A stretch of 36,748 bases of DNA, taken from positions 12,900-49,647 of the forward strand of contig NZ_JH379030.1 in assembly GCF_000235505.1 (NCBI RefSeq), written 5' to 3'. A program made the translations under genes and the position numbers. The notes beneath the pieces are model-generated. The model was given only the letters and a program-made list of their open reading frames with translations, made no database searches and was not told the DNA's origin. Shown piece by piece: positions 27,684 to 36,462 of this stretch (within the stretch, counting starts at the first letter, position 1; every line of letters starts with the position of its first letter). This stretch comes from Hungatella hathewayi WAL-18680 (GTDB lineage: Bacteria; Bacillota; Clostridia; Lachnospirales; Lachnospiraceae).

Positions 27684-27714
27684 CTATTCCTCCTCTGCTC
27701 TATCGTCCTTTCTT

Positions 27715-28068
27715 TTATTTCTGCTCCAGCGCCTGGAACCGTTTCTCCCAGCTCTCGAATATCTTAAGCATCTGCTTCGCAAGATTGATTTCACTGTAAA
27801 TGGTCATCAACGTGTCCTGGGCATGGGCGAACAGGAGGGTGTATTCCTGTTTTTCCCCGCGGGTTTCTCCCTGAATCGCATCGGTCTGAACGCGGTGGGC
27901 CTCGGTGATTTTTTTGCCTGCCTCCTTCATTTTCTCGTTGGCAAGCTCAAAATCCTGGTCCGCGATGGCATTTAACGCCTCCTTGCAAAGCACACGGGCA
28001 TCTCCGGCACTCATGATAATGGACATGGCCGCCTGTAATGTCTTTTCGTCAATCATCTGTTCTTCCAT
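27715..28068 (-). CDS. PTS lactose/cellobiose-type IIA component
   Basis: This 117-residue all-helical IIA protein of the lactose/cellobiose family. The active His lies in LLFAHAQDTLM (about residue 80), and the conserved Asp-containing GDARVLCKEAL stretch lies near the N terminus. It accepts phosphate from HPr and passes it to IIB. I chose the ATG at 28068, seven bases after GGAGG; an ATG at 28083 overlaps that site. It lies between IIC and the glycosidase gene. Confidence 0.93.
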   Translation of the reverse strand: MEEQMIDEKTLQAAMSIIMSAGDARVLCKEALNAIADQDFELANEKMKEAGKKITEAHRVQTDAIQGETRGEKQEYTLLFAHAQDTLMTIYSEINLAKQMLKIFESWEKRFQALEQK

Positions 28069-28112
28069 AATTACCTCCTGCATTACCTTTTGTTTTATGT
28101 TAATCTGGCAGT

Positions 28113-29363
28113 CTATGCCGCCGCTTTCTCATTTTCAACTTCCTGCTTCTCGTAGGTCTTGAAGAATGGGTACCAGATTGCTGTGCCAATCGCCGCGCAG
28201 ATCAGCATCAGCAGAATGCCTTTGATACTTCCCGTGGTCAGCCAGGTGGAAATCGGGAATGGGCAGTACCACATATCGAAGACGATGGTGGGAATCGGTG
28301 CAAACGGAATAATCTTTGTAAATACCCAGATCACCAGCGGCAGCACAATACTGGTCAGCCACATAGGAATCATCATAATCGGGTTCCATGCCACACAGCC
28401 GAATACCACCGGCTCGTTGATGTTAAAGATTGCCGGAACCAGACAGGCCCGCCCCAGTGCCTTTAACTTGTTGCTCTTGGAGATAGCCAGCATGATCACC
28501 AGCGGCATGGTACATCCGATACCGCCAATCCACATGTAAGCGGAGTAAATCGTCGGGTCCGTCACCAGGTTTAACGTTTCATAGGACGCCGTTCCGGCCG
28601 CCACCATGGCGATATTGGCCGTGATTCCGATCATGGTTGCCGGTTTCACCACCGGTGTCAGCACCCAGCTGGAGATACCCATGGAGTACAGGAAACATGC
28701 CAGGAAAGAGGAAAGTACAAATCCGCCCGGTGTCTGCATAATGGTTGCAATCGGCATGAAAATGCTCTGGATAATGTTGTACACATCAATTCCCAGAATA
28801 TCTACCAGTATCCACACCACCATCAGGACAAGTCCGATGGGAAGCAGGGAGTCAAACCAGGAGCGGACAAAATCGGGAATCACGGAATCCTCTTTAAAGA
28901 AGGAGAATTTTCCGAACAGTCCCATGATGTAGCCGGAAAACACACCGGCGATGATGGCGATGAACATACCGCCTGCTCCCAGTGAGTCGTGGGAGAATCC
29001 AATCACGCCGTCCGCCACAACCTGGGGTGTAATAATCATTAAAAATGTGACAACACCGGTGAGGCCGGCAATGATTCTCTGTTTTCTCAAACGTTTCTTC
29101 TCCATTAAGTTAAACGGAATCAGGAATGAGATAAACAGGGAAAGCATTCCCATGGTCCATCCAAACGGTGTCCAGAAGTTGGGCCACCAGCTCCAGCCGA
29201 ACACGTCCCCAGGAACGGTCAGACAGCAGAAGATGGAACCCAGCAGGATGAATGGCAGTACCTGCATGATGGAATCCTTTAAAGTGACAATCCACACGTT
29301 GTGGTTAACTACGTTCATCTTTGGCGCGAAATCATTTTCCAGCCAGCTGATTAATTTCTTCAT
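28113..29363 (-). CDS. PTS lactose/cellobiose-type IIC permease
   Basis: This 416-residue integral membrane permease of the Lac/Cel (LicC/CelB) family has about ten hydrophobic segments. The conserved loop around FNINEPVVFGCVAWNPIMMIPMW (about 312-334) carries the NEP substrate/phosphotransfer motif. It imports a beta-linked disaccharide such as cellobiose, or a related glycoside, with phosphorylation. The start follows GGGGGAT. It comes second in the operon, 33 bases after IIB. Confidence 0.94.
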   Translation of the reverse strand: MKKLISWLENDFAPKMNVVNHNVWIVTLKDSIMQVLPFILLGSIFCCLTVPGDVFGWSWWPNFWTPFGWTMGMLSLFISFLIPFNLMEKKRLRKQRIIAGLTGVVTFLMIITPQVVADGVIGFSHDSLGAGGMFIAIIAGVFSGYIMGLFGKFSFFKEDSVIPDFVRSWFDSLLPIGLVLMVVWILVDILGIDVYNIIQSIFMPIATIMQTPGGFVLSSFLACFLYSMGISSWVLTPVVKPATMIGITANIAMVAAGTASYETLNLVTDPTIYSAYMWIGGIGCTMPLVIMLAISKSNKLKALGRACLVPAIFNINEPVVFGCVAWNPIMMIPMWLTSIVLPLVIWVFTKIIPFAPIPTIVFDMWYCPFPISTWLTTGSIKGILLMLICAAIGTAIWYPFFKTYEKQEVENEKAAA

Positions 29364-29396
29364 ATAAGTAATCCCCCTTGTTTTTCGTATCTCGTG

Positions 29397-29708
29397 TTAT
29401 TCCATCTCGCTGAGCAGATGGTCAATGGCTTTATCCCCGTTTAATGTGGAATAGTAATCCGGATTCATCAGAATCACCTTCACGTCCAGACCGCCGGTGT
29501 ACTCCTCCACCTCATCCAGAATGTAGGCCAGATGAGGTCCCACCATCAACACATCGATGTCCTCGATGTAATTTTCTATCTCACTCTCACTTCTCGCCTT
29601 GATGTCCACGTCCAGCCCTCTTGCCACTGCCGCTTTTCTCATGTTGGTCGCCATAAAGCCGGAACTGGCTCCGGAACCGCATACCAGTAATACATTTAAT
29701 TTTTTCAT
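29397..29708 (-). CDS. PTS lactose/cellobiose-type IIB component
   Basis: This 103-residue IIB protein has the phosphocysteine loop in LLVCGSGASSG (Cys10), a low-molecular-weight phosphatase-like fold. It transfers phosphate from IIA to the sugar. I chose the ATG at 29708 with AAAGGAGA upstream, giving the normal family length; the frame is open further but without support. It is the first gene of the operon transcribed from the promoter at 29746-29774. Confidence 0.93.
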   Translation of the reverse strand: MKKLNVLLVCGSGASSGFMATNMRKAAVARGLDVDIKARSESEIENYIEDIDVLMVGPHLAYILDEVEEYTGGLDVKVILMNPDYYSTLNGDKAIDHLLSEME

Positions 29709-29745
29709 ATTGCCGTCTCCTTTTTTGTTTGTTTTCACTGTAATC

Positions 29746-29774
29746 ATCATACAAAATCTCGTTTCCCCGTGCAA
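29746..29774 (-). promoter_or_regulatory. Promoter of the PTS operon
   Basis: On the minus strand TTGCAC (29769-29774), 17 bases, TATGAT (29746-29751), about 37 bases upstream of the IIB start. Confidence 0.65.
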
Positions 29775-29783
29775 CTTTACTTT

Positions 29784-29800
29784 TTCACCTCCGGGGTGAA
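29784..29800. promoter_or_regulatory. Inverted repeat upstream of the PTS promoter, candidate PRD-regulator site
   Basis: TTCACC (29784-29789) and GGTGAA (29795-29800) are perfect inverted arms around a 5-base spacer. They sit about 10 bases upstream of the PTS -35 and in the divergent region shared with the PRD regulator gene. The position fits an activator site. Two GTGCAA copies (29769, 29823) flank it. Confidence 0.45.
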
Positions 29801-29836
29801 GGTAATTATCTTCCCCTACCCTGTGCAATTTTTTAG

Positions 29837-29865
29837 TTGAAAACCGTATTTTGTCTCTGTATAAT
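29837..29865 (+). promoter_or_regulatory. Promoter of the PRD regulator gene
   Basis: TTGAAA (29837-29842), exactly 17 bases, then a perfect TATAAT (29860-29865). It is followed about 60 bases later by the regulator start. Confidence 0.75.
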
Positions 29866-29922
29866 AGGAATAATAGACAAAACTATGGGCATTGTCATGC
29901 CGGCGGGGAGGTTATAGCTGCT

Positions 29923-31827
29923 ATGAAGCCAAAACTGATTAAACTGATACGGATACTTTCTGATTATACGGATTTTGTCACGGCGGCCACACTGGCCGGA
30001 GCCATGGACGTGTCGAGCAGAAGCATTAAAAGCTATATTCAGGAGATTAATTCCTCCTACCCGGACGCCATCGAATCTTCCAGGGAGGGGTACCGGATTC
30101 GAAAAACCATTGCCCAGACGATCCTGAGCGAGACAGGCACCCACATTCCCCAGTCCTCCCAGGAGCGGATTGTGTATATCATCAACAGTCTGATTAAGAG
30201 TGATGTGCCAGTGAATGCTTACGACCTGTGCGATGAGATGTTTATCAGCTATTCTACGATTAAGAATGAGCTGAAGACAGTGAAACGAAAGCTGGCGAAA
30301 TTTGATTTGCAGCTGCATAACAACAATGACAACTGGTCGGTGAGCGGGCTTGAGAAGAATAAAAGGCGGCTGCTCAGTTCCATTTTATATGATGAGTCCA
30401 ATGTGAATTTCGTCAATCTGGAGACGATTCAGATGATTTTTCCGGAGATTGATATTGAATTGATTAAGAACGTACTGCTGGAGGTGTTTGACCAGTTTCA
30501 CTATTTTGTCAATGACTACTCGCTGATTAATCTGGTGCTTCACATCACCATCGCCATTGACCGGATTCAAAACCAGAATATCAGCATGGTGGATGTAGAA
30601 CATATGCCGGCACTCAGCGCCCATGAGTATGAACTGGCCAGAAGCATTGCGTCAAAGATCGAGGAGAATTTTCAGATTACCTACAATCAGTCGGAGGTCT
30701 ATGAGCTGGCGCTGCTTCTCATATCCCGGGCTACGGCCATTGATTACAAGAGCATTACCACGTCAAATCTTCAGGATTTTATTGGGAAAGACTGCGTGGA
30801 GCTGGTGAATGAACTGATACTGGCAGTCAGCTCGTATTACTATATTGATTTGGCGGAGCCGGAATTTCTGATTCGGTTTGCTCTCCATATCCGCAATCTG
30901 CTGCAGCGCTCGAAGAATCATTATTTCAGCCGGAATCCGCTGACGGAGGAGATCAAGACGGCCTGTCCGCTGATCTATGACGTGTCGGTGTTCTTGTCCA
31001 GCATCATCAAGGAGCGGACCGGCATTTCCATCAATGACGATGAGATTGCGTATATCGCGTTCCATCTGGGGAGCACGCTGGAGGCGCAGAAGAATCTGAG
31101 CGAGAAGGTGACGGCGGTGCTGTATTTCCCCAGCTACTACAACACCAATGTGAAACTGACGGACACCATTAACCGGTATTTTTCGTCGGAGCTTTTGATC
31201 ACCAATATTCTGACGGACGAGAGGGATTTGGGGAGTGCGGTGAAAAATGATTTCGTGCTTTCCACGGTTCCGCTCAATTCCGTGGTGGAATCCCCGCTCC
31301 TGCAGATCAGCCCGTTTTTCACGGAGAAGGATATCCAAATGGTGCGGAAAATGCTGGCGGAAATCAAGGTGGAGAAGAGGCGGAAGCAGTTTAAGGAGTA
31401 TTTGGAATATTTGATTATTCCTGATTTTTTTGAAAAACGGAACGATTTAACCAATTCGTCCCAGGTGATTCACCACATGGCGGAAAACATGGTGCGGATG
31501 GGGTATGTGGACGAAGATTTCGAGGCTGAGATACTCGACCGGGAGTAGCTGTCCACCACCGCCTTCCAGGATTTCGCCATCCCCCACGCCATGAAGATGC
31601 ACGCCAACAAGACGGGACTCAGCGTACTGATATCCGATAAGCCGATTACCTGGGATGCGAAACAGGTGCATATCGTCATGATGCTGTGTTTTAATAGAGA
31701 GGAACGGTTTATCTTCAACGAGGTGTTTGAACCGCTGACGATGGTGCTTGGGAGCCGGGAGAATATCAAGAAACTGGTGCAGGTGGAGAGTTATCAGGAG
31801 TTTATTGAGATGTTAACGGTGTTGTGA
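29923..31827 (+). pseudogene. PRD-containing PTS transcriptional regulator (LicR/MtlR type) with in-frame amber stop
   Basis: The gene reads from ATG 29923 (GGGGAGGT about ten bases upstream) through 541 codons to TAG at 31546-31548. It then continues in the same frame for 92 more codons to TGA at 31825. The first part has helix-turn-helix domains (about 1-170), two PTS regulation domains (about 170-390) and a IIB-like region (to about 490). The part after the stop completes the C-terminal IIA-like domain, including its phosphorylation site in FAIPHAMKMH. Intact relatives read through here. It is divergent from the PTS operon and presumably controls it. It may be a fresh nonsense allele, a working truncated regulator, or amber read-through. 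Confidence 0.85.
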
Positions 31828-31847
31828 GATGAGAGACAGATAAGAAA

Positions 31848-31889
31848 TATCCGCCCTGGGCCGGCTTGGCTTGGGCGGATAGTTTTCTC
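31848..31889 (+). terminator. Terminator after the PRD regulator
   Basis: TATCCGCCC (31848-31856) pairs with GGGCGGATA (31873-31881), followed by GTTTTCTC. It lies about 20 bases beyond the TGA at 31825, not after the amber codon. That supports the longer reading frame as the ancestral gene. Confidence 0.75.
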
Positions 31890-31907
31890 ATTATACGATA
31901 TCCAGTC

Positions 31908-32386
31908 TCAAATATCCTTAAGTTTCTGAAAGCATTGTGCTAGTATTTTGGATTCTTCCCATTTTACAGAGCGTATCTGTTCATCAATAAACGAAAACAC
32001 CTTTTCAGGAGACTGGATTGCCCAGGTAACTCCAAGACATGTTTTCAATTTCAATCTCGGTTTATGAATATACTTATCCGCTAACGGCTGAATCTCTTCT
32101 ACATATGCAACACTCCGCTCAACAATCTAAATGCGCTGCTGTCTATCATCGTTGCCTGAATTTTCTGCTTGAAAAAATTATCAAAATTATCTTTGCCACC
32201 TACTCCGCAAATCAGAAGATTCTCTTCACCTTTTGAATACCAATATGCGGATTCATTCTTTCTCTCATCCGCTTTAATATCAAGACTTTTCAAAGCCTTT
32301 CGGTGCATCCAGCCACAGGTTTTTTCTAAATAATAGCTCAATAGAACTGCATCCGTCTTACCTTCACAGAGAATTAAGCTGTTCAT
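31908..32386 (-). pseudogene. TOPRIM-like nuclease gene broken by internal deletion and frameshift
   Basis: The 5' part (32386 to about 32130) encodes MNSLILCEGKTDAVLLSYYLEK, an OLD/DUF3226-like TOPRIM opening with its catalytic Glu, and stops at TAG 32099. In a second frame, from about 32126 to TGA 31908, lies a typical family C terminus (IVERSVAYVEEIQPLADKYI, then TWAIQSPEKVFSFIDEQIRS). Residues that should lie between, including the expected DxD metal site, are missing; family length suggests a loss of roughly 100 codons. It overlaps the ATPase gene as ATGA, so it was the second component of that unit. As it stands it is very unlikely to be active. Confidence 0.75.
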
Positions 32387-33504
32387 AGACGTACCTCAAA
32401 GCCGAACTCTTCCCGGTTTGTATAAACCTCTCTTCCTGTCAACACTCTGGAATATGTCTTCTGTCCCTTGGCTTCTTTCTTTAAGGTAATTACATGAATA
32501 AAATCTGATTCCCCCTGTTTCTCATAATCCTGTGTAGCCAGCAGGCCATCTATTGCTTCTATGCTGTGAGTTGTAACAAACATCTGGACTTGAAATGTCA
32601 TACATGCTTTCACCAGAAAGCCAAAGATTTCACCATAATATCTTGAATGGATTGCTGTTTCAATTTCATCAATCAAGAGTACTCCACCGGATGCCTGAGC
32701 AATCCCGTTGGCAAGAGAAAGTACTTTCTTAATTCCATCTCCATAGGTAGAAAGCGGCATGATCCCTAGTGTTTTATGGCTGACGCACTCAACAGGACGG
32801 TTATTATCCTCATTTTTCAAAATCAACAAATCTTCTATCCCTGAATCGAACAATTTCAGAATCTGGATACAGATTTCCTTGTAGTCCTTATTGCGCAGTA
32901 TACGCCCAAAAACATTTCCATGAACATGGTCCATAGGGGCTAAATATACCATATTCACATACTGATTTCTTTTAATCTCCATCCCCGAGACTCTTGTATA
33001 AGCGTGAAGTTCTACCTCTGTCTGCGCCTCGCTCTTTCCATCCCCAAATAGAATCTTTCCTGAAAATGCTTCTGTTTCTACGGGTTCCGGCTTTCCTTTT
33101 ACTTCCCAGCCGCTTTTTGATGACGGATAGCTAAACCTATCTCTCTCCATCGGGTCCAGCATGATGGTTTTCTTCTCGCCAATAAGCTGATAGCTGACAT
33201 TTCGATTATTTAAGCGCGCATGGAGCCCGATTTCCATCGGTAATCCATCTGCCGGAAATAAATTCACAAAACTCTCATAAGCCGAACTGCCATTATATGC
33301 GATATTGATATCCCTCATACGGGCAATACGAAGAACGTTCGTAACATCCAGCGGATTACGCAGCAATAGCAATGCTTCCAGCACACTGGTCTTTCCACAG
33401 TTATTATCACCTGCAATAATATTCACGTGATTCAGACTTTCAACAGCAAGATTGCTGATACCACGAAAATGATTGATGCCAAAGTTTTCAAGAAAAACTG
33501 CCAT
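32383..33504 (-). CDS. OLD-like AAA/ABC-type ATPase, defence-system candidate
   Basis: This 373-residue ATPase of the AAA_15/OLD group. Walker A is GDNNCGKTS (about 32-40), an ABC-type signature region lies around STYGDGIKKVLSLA (about 252), Walker B is VLLIDEIE (275-282), and an H-loop-like TTHS is at 311-314. Its start overlaps the XRE gene's stop (TAATG), and its end overlaps the TOPRIM gene (ATGA). Such ATPase plus TOPRIM pairs occur in OLD, Gabija and PARIS type anti-phage systems. Here an XRE protein precedes them. The gene looks intact, although its partner is broken. Base composition is more AT-rich than the housekeeping genes, suggesting acquisition. Confidence 0.87.
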   Translation of the reverse strand: MAVFLENFGINHFRGISNLAVESLNHVNIIAGDNNCGKTSVLEALLLLRNPLDVTNVLRIARMRDINIAYNGSSAYESFVNLFPADGLPMEIGLHARLNNRNVSYQLIGEKKTIMLDPMERDRFSYPSSKSGWEVKGKPEPVETEAFSGKILFGDGKSEAQTEVELHAYTRVSGMEIKRNQYVNMVYLAPMDHVHGNVFGRILRNKDYKEICIQILKLFDSGIEDLLILKNEDNNRPVECVSHKTLGIMPLSTYGDGIKKVLSLANGIAQASGGVLLIDEIETAIHSRYYGEIFGFLVKACMTFQVQMFVTTHSIEAIDGLLATQDYEKQGESDFIHVITLKKEAKGQKTYSRVLTGREVYTNREEFGFEVRL

Positions 33505-33809
33505 TATAACCCCTCCTCAAAATCAATGAAGTCAATCACCAGCCTCTTTCCAAGTCCATCTGCAATCCGCTTTAAAATAGCAACGCTGGGATGATAATTT
33601 CCGTTTTCTATTTTGCTGATATTGGCCTGTGAGATTCCTGATTTTTGTGCCAGCTGCTTCTGCGTGATACCGAGTCCTTTGCGTGTAGAAATAATAAGTT
33701 CTCTTAATTCAACTTCAATGTCATATTCTTCAAGATATGATTCCTCATCTGTATCCGATAATTTAATCTGACTCAATGCCTGATCTAAATACTGTTGCAA
33801 ATCACTCAT
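33504..33809 (-). CDS. XRE-family helix-turn-helix regulator
   Basis: This 101-residue protein has an acidic N terminus (about 1-40) and a Cro/C1-type helix-turn-helix (about 47-95, ITQKQLAQKSGISQANISKIE). I chose the ATG at 33809 with AAGGAGG seven bases upstream; an ATG at 33833 has no such site. It leads a tightly overlapping three-gene unit with the ATPase and TOPRIM genes. A direct repeat in its own promoter suggests autorepression. The arrangement resembles antitoxin-like control of a toxic ATPase-nuclease pair. Confidence 0.92.
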   Translation of the reverse strand: MSDLQQYLDQALSQIKLSDTDEESYLEEYDIEVELRELIISTRKGLGITQKQLAQKSGISQANISKIENGNYHPSVAILKRIADGLGKRLVIDFIDFEEGL

Positions 33810-33854
33810 GGACGAGCCTCCTTGTTTTACCATTTCACGGTTACTTCATAGCTC

Positions 33855-33879
33855 TATAATATATTAAATATAATATATT
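33855..33879 (-). promoter_or_regulatory. 11-bp direct repeat in the XRE promoter, candidate autorepressor operator
   Basis: TATAATATATT occurs at 33855-33865 and again at 33869-33879, separated by AAA on the plus strand. The repeats cover the spacer and -10 of the promoter, and each contains the palindrome AATATATT. Two dimers of the XRE protein could bind here. Confidence 0.5.
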
Positions 33880-33884
33880 GTCAA
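33856..33884 (-). promoter_or_regulatory. Consensus promoter of the XRE-ATPase-TOPRIM unit
   Basis: On the minus strand a perfect TTGACA (33879-33884), 17 bases, TATTAT (33856-33861), about 47 bases upstream of the XRE start. A strong promoter of this kind usually needs repression. Confidence 0.75.
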
Positions 33885-33942
33885 AGGATTTTTATATTGG
33901 ATTTGATATATTTTATAAAAGAGTGCCCCTCCAGTGATAATT

Positions 33943-34797
33943 TTAAACAATATCCAACCCAACCTTGCGTGTCGGCGCCGGATATTCCCTGTCAATTTGC
34001 GTTAATTCTTCTTCCGTCAGCACCAGATTCATGGCGCTGCTGTTCTCTGCCGCATGGGCGGGGGTGGCGGTTCTTGGTATTGCTATGACCTGACCGCTTC
34101 TGATGGCAAAAGCCAGCAGTATCTGGGAAACGGTGGCATTGTGAGATTGGGCGATGGAAGTCAGTACCCGGTTCTCATAGAGGCCGCGTTTCAAGTCTCC
34201 GCCCTGCGCCAGTGGGCAGTATGCCATCACCGGGACACCATGCATGTTCATCCACGGGAGAAGGTCATACTCAATCCCTCTCGATGCCGCATGATACAGC
34301 ACCTGGTTCACGGCACAGTTCTCTCCTCCTGCCACCAAAAACAGTTCCTCCATGTCTTCCGTATCGAAGTTGGAGACTCCCCAGCGACGGATTTTCCCTT
34401 CTTTTTTCAACTGTTCCATGCATTCCACCGTCTCTTCCAGGGGAATTCCCCCGCGCCAGTGAAGCAGATACATATCCAGGTAATCGGTTCCCATCCGCTT
34501 AAGGCTGTCCGTACAGCTCCTAAAAATATTCTTTCGCCCTGCATTGTGAGGATAAACCTTGGACACCAGAAACAGACTGCTTCTGTCCAGACCTCGGATG
34601 GCCGCACCGACCAGCTCCTCCGCTTTTCCATCCCCATACATTTCCGCCGTGTCAATCAGCGTCATTCCATGTTCAATGCCGGTAAGCAGCGTCTCTTTCT
34701 CCTGCTCCCAGCGATTCCTACGTTCCCCCAAAAACCATGTCCCCTGTCCGATAGCCGGAACCTTGGTTCCATCCGGTAATGTTACTGCTCTGTCCAT
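33943..34797 (-). CDS. Aldo/keto reductase
   Basis: This 284-residue NAD(P)H-dependent oxidoreductase with a TIM barrel. The catalytic tetrad of the family is visible: Asp in LIDTAEMYGDG, with its Tyr, Lys in FLVSKVYP, and His in LLHWRG. The C-terminal cofactor loop reads AIPRTATPAHAAEN. It would reduce an aldehyde or ketone, substrate unknown. GGAGGG upstream supports the start. It is between the defence-like unit and the doubtful DUF3298-like gene, with no evident functional partner. Confidence 0.93.
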   Translation of the reverse strand: MDRAVTLPDGTKVPAIGQGTWFLGERRNRWEQEKETLLTGIEHGMTLIDTAEMYGDGKAEELVGAAIRGLDRSSLFLVSKVYPHNAGRKNIFRSCTDSLKRMGTDYLDMYLLHWRGGIPLEETVECMEQLKKEGKIRRWGVSNFDTEDMEELFLVAGGENCAVNQVLYHAASRGIEYDLLPWMNMHGVPVMAYCPLAQGGDLKRGLYENRVLTSIAQSHNATVSQILLAFAIRSGQVIAIPRTATPAHAAENSSAMNLVLTEEELTQIDREYPAPTRKVGLDIV

Positions 34798-34915
34798 TGC
34801 GCCCTCCTATTGTTCTTTCGCATTTTTATTGACATTTAACCTTTCAATTGCAGTTTGCATTGACAGGTTTTGAGAAGCGTTTAACACCTTTTCAATCGAA
34901 ACATTATAATTGAGA
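34798..34915. other. Short intergenic region, no gene seen
   Basis: This AT-rich gap holds the AKR ribosome binding site (TAGGAGGG) and, on the minus strand, an open frame (ending at 34807) that overlaps the end of the preceding gene in a different register. I cannot tell whether it is the lost tail of that gene or chance. Confidence 0.3.
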
Positions 34916-36412
34916 CTATACACTTTCTTTAAGTATTTCAATAGCTTCTTGAGATGTGTAACTATGAAAATTATCTTTTTCCTCTTCCGTAGTATAGACA
35001 CAAAATACATCTTTAAATTTATGATAAGGATATCGTACGGCACTATTATAATCTGTTTCAAGATTACTCCCATCCGTGCTATTAATTAATCTTTCATCAA
35101 CTACCATAAAATCAGATAAATCTAACATTTCCCCTGCCTTCATATCTATCGTAACACCATAACTTCTAGTCGTGTCCCGGCTGACTCCTCCGTCTTCATG
35201 ATGAACTTCACCGTACACATCAAAATAATAGTGAAAACTGGCTATATCCTGGTTTGTCACCCCTACTTTAATACTAAATGTATACACATAATCAGGATTA
35301 GAAAAATCAACAAAAGGCTCATCCATATAAGTCTTTGCACCCATGTATACTTGTTCTTTTAAAATATCATTAATTTTTGCCTGTTTCTTCTTATCTGTCA
35401 ATCCTTCTATCTGAGGATATTCTACGTATGACCCATTTTCAGTAAAGGATTCTATGGTCACTGTATAATCTTTATCTTTAATACCTCTATCAACGCAACT
35501 GTTAAACAAATCATCATATGTATACGTCACATCTTTTCTCATTACGTCTGCTAACCTTGATGCTTCAAAATAATCCTGGCTTAATTCCAAATATTGTTCT
35601 TCCGTTATTCTAAAATAATATATCTCATAGCCTGTATCAAGATAAGCCTGTTCTTTTAATTTATCAGGGATAATAACCTGCTTGCTTTTATCTGTGTAAT
35701 GTGGCAATCCTGCCATGTAAACCTCTTCTGATTCTCCTTTCTTTTCATTATAATTAGGAGCACAAAAAAAGCGAACACTATATTCTTCCTCGCTATCTTC
35801 ATCATATTTATACAATACAGAAGACAACCATGTCCCTCCTACTCCATCCCACCTAATTTTATTAGTTCCATTTACTCCGTAATGACTCACACTCAGCTCA
35901 TGTATTAGTACAAATTCATTACTATCTGTATTATATTTGTAAATGTAAGTACACCCCGTATTTGTAACTATGCATAACTCTGGTGCATCATCTTCATCTA
36001 CATCAAAAAAAAGATAGTAATAACCTCTTGGGTTAAATATACTATGACCCTTTAATTCCACATATTCCCCAATAAACATTTTTTCGCCCGTTGATTTTTT
36101 TGTAAACGGTTCATTATTATTCACTAACTGCTTAAAATGTTGTTTATATAAATCGTAATGCTCTATATTTCCCGGTTCAAAGGTTCCGTAAAAATCGATA
36201 CTCTGATATGCATTTTTAATCAAAGTAAATGCTTCCGGGTCTGGATAAATAATATCATCAAGAGGAAAATCGAATACATTATCATATTCTTTTGGAGCAT
36301 TCTCATTCTGTTGTTCCGGTTCAGAAATACTGGAATATTCAACTTCCTTTTTATCATTAACATTTAAATTCACTCTGCTATATAGAAAAACGCCTAAAAT
36401 TAACACTCCCAC
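34916..36412 (-). CDS. Membrane-anchored extracytoplasmic protein with DUF3298-like C terminus, doubtful ends
   Basis: This reading frame of about 498 residues opens with a membrane helix (GVLILGVFLYS) and an acidic, Asn-rich linker, then a ~200-residue region of unknown function. Near the C terminus is a stretch like DUF4163/DUF3298 (YPQIEGLTDKKKQAKINDILKEQ, then YGVTIDMKAGEMLDLSDF). The frame has no ATG near its start; GTG 36412 is the first candidate and lacks a ribosome binding site, and a stop precedes it at 36443. The C terminus ends where relatives continue with the last strands of the domain. It may therefore be truncated or a pseudogene. AT-rich composition suggests acquired DNA. Confidence 0.6.
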   Translation of the reverse strand: MGVLILGVFLYSRVNLNVNDKKEVEYSSISEPEQQNENAPKEYDNVFDFPLDDIIYPDPEAFTLIKNAYQSIDFYGTFEPGNIEHYDLYKQHFKQLVNNNEPFTKKSTGEKMFIGEYVELKGHSIFNPRGYYYLFFDVDEDDAPELCIVTNTGCTYIYKYNTDSNEFVLIHELSVSHYGVNGTNKIRWDGVGGTWLSSVLYKYDEDSEEEYSVRFFCAPNYNEKKGESEEVYMAGLPHYTDKSKQVIIPDKLKEQAYLDTGYEIYYFRITEEQYLELSQDYFEASRLADVMRKDVTYTYDDLFNSCVDRGIKDKDYTVTIESFTENGSYVEYPQIEGLTDKKKQAKINDILKEQVYMGAKTYMDEPFVDFSNPDYVYTFSIKVGVTNQDIASFHYYFDVYGEVHHEDGGVSRDTTRSYGVTIDMKAGEMLDLSDFMVVDERLINSTDGSNLETDYNSAVRYPYHKFKDVFCVYTTEEEKDNFHSYTSQEAIEILKESV

Positions 36413-36462
36413 ATAGATGGGGACTTGTCTAACTTCTGAATTCTATCTGCAGTAGATGATAA

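Noticed and set aside
34807-35073. 88-codon minus-strand open frame
   Set aside because: It mostly overlaps the DUF3298-like gene in another register and has no ribosome binding site; its tail could be remnant sequence but this cannot be shown.
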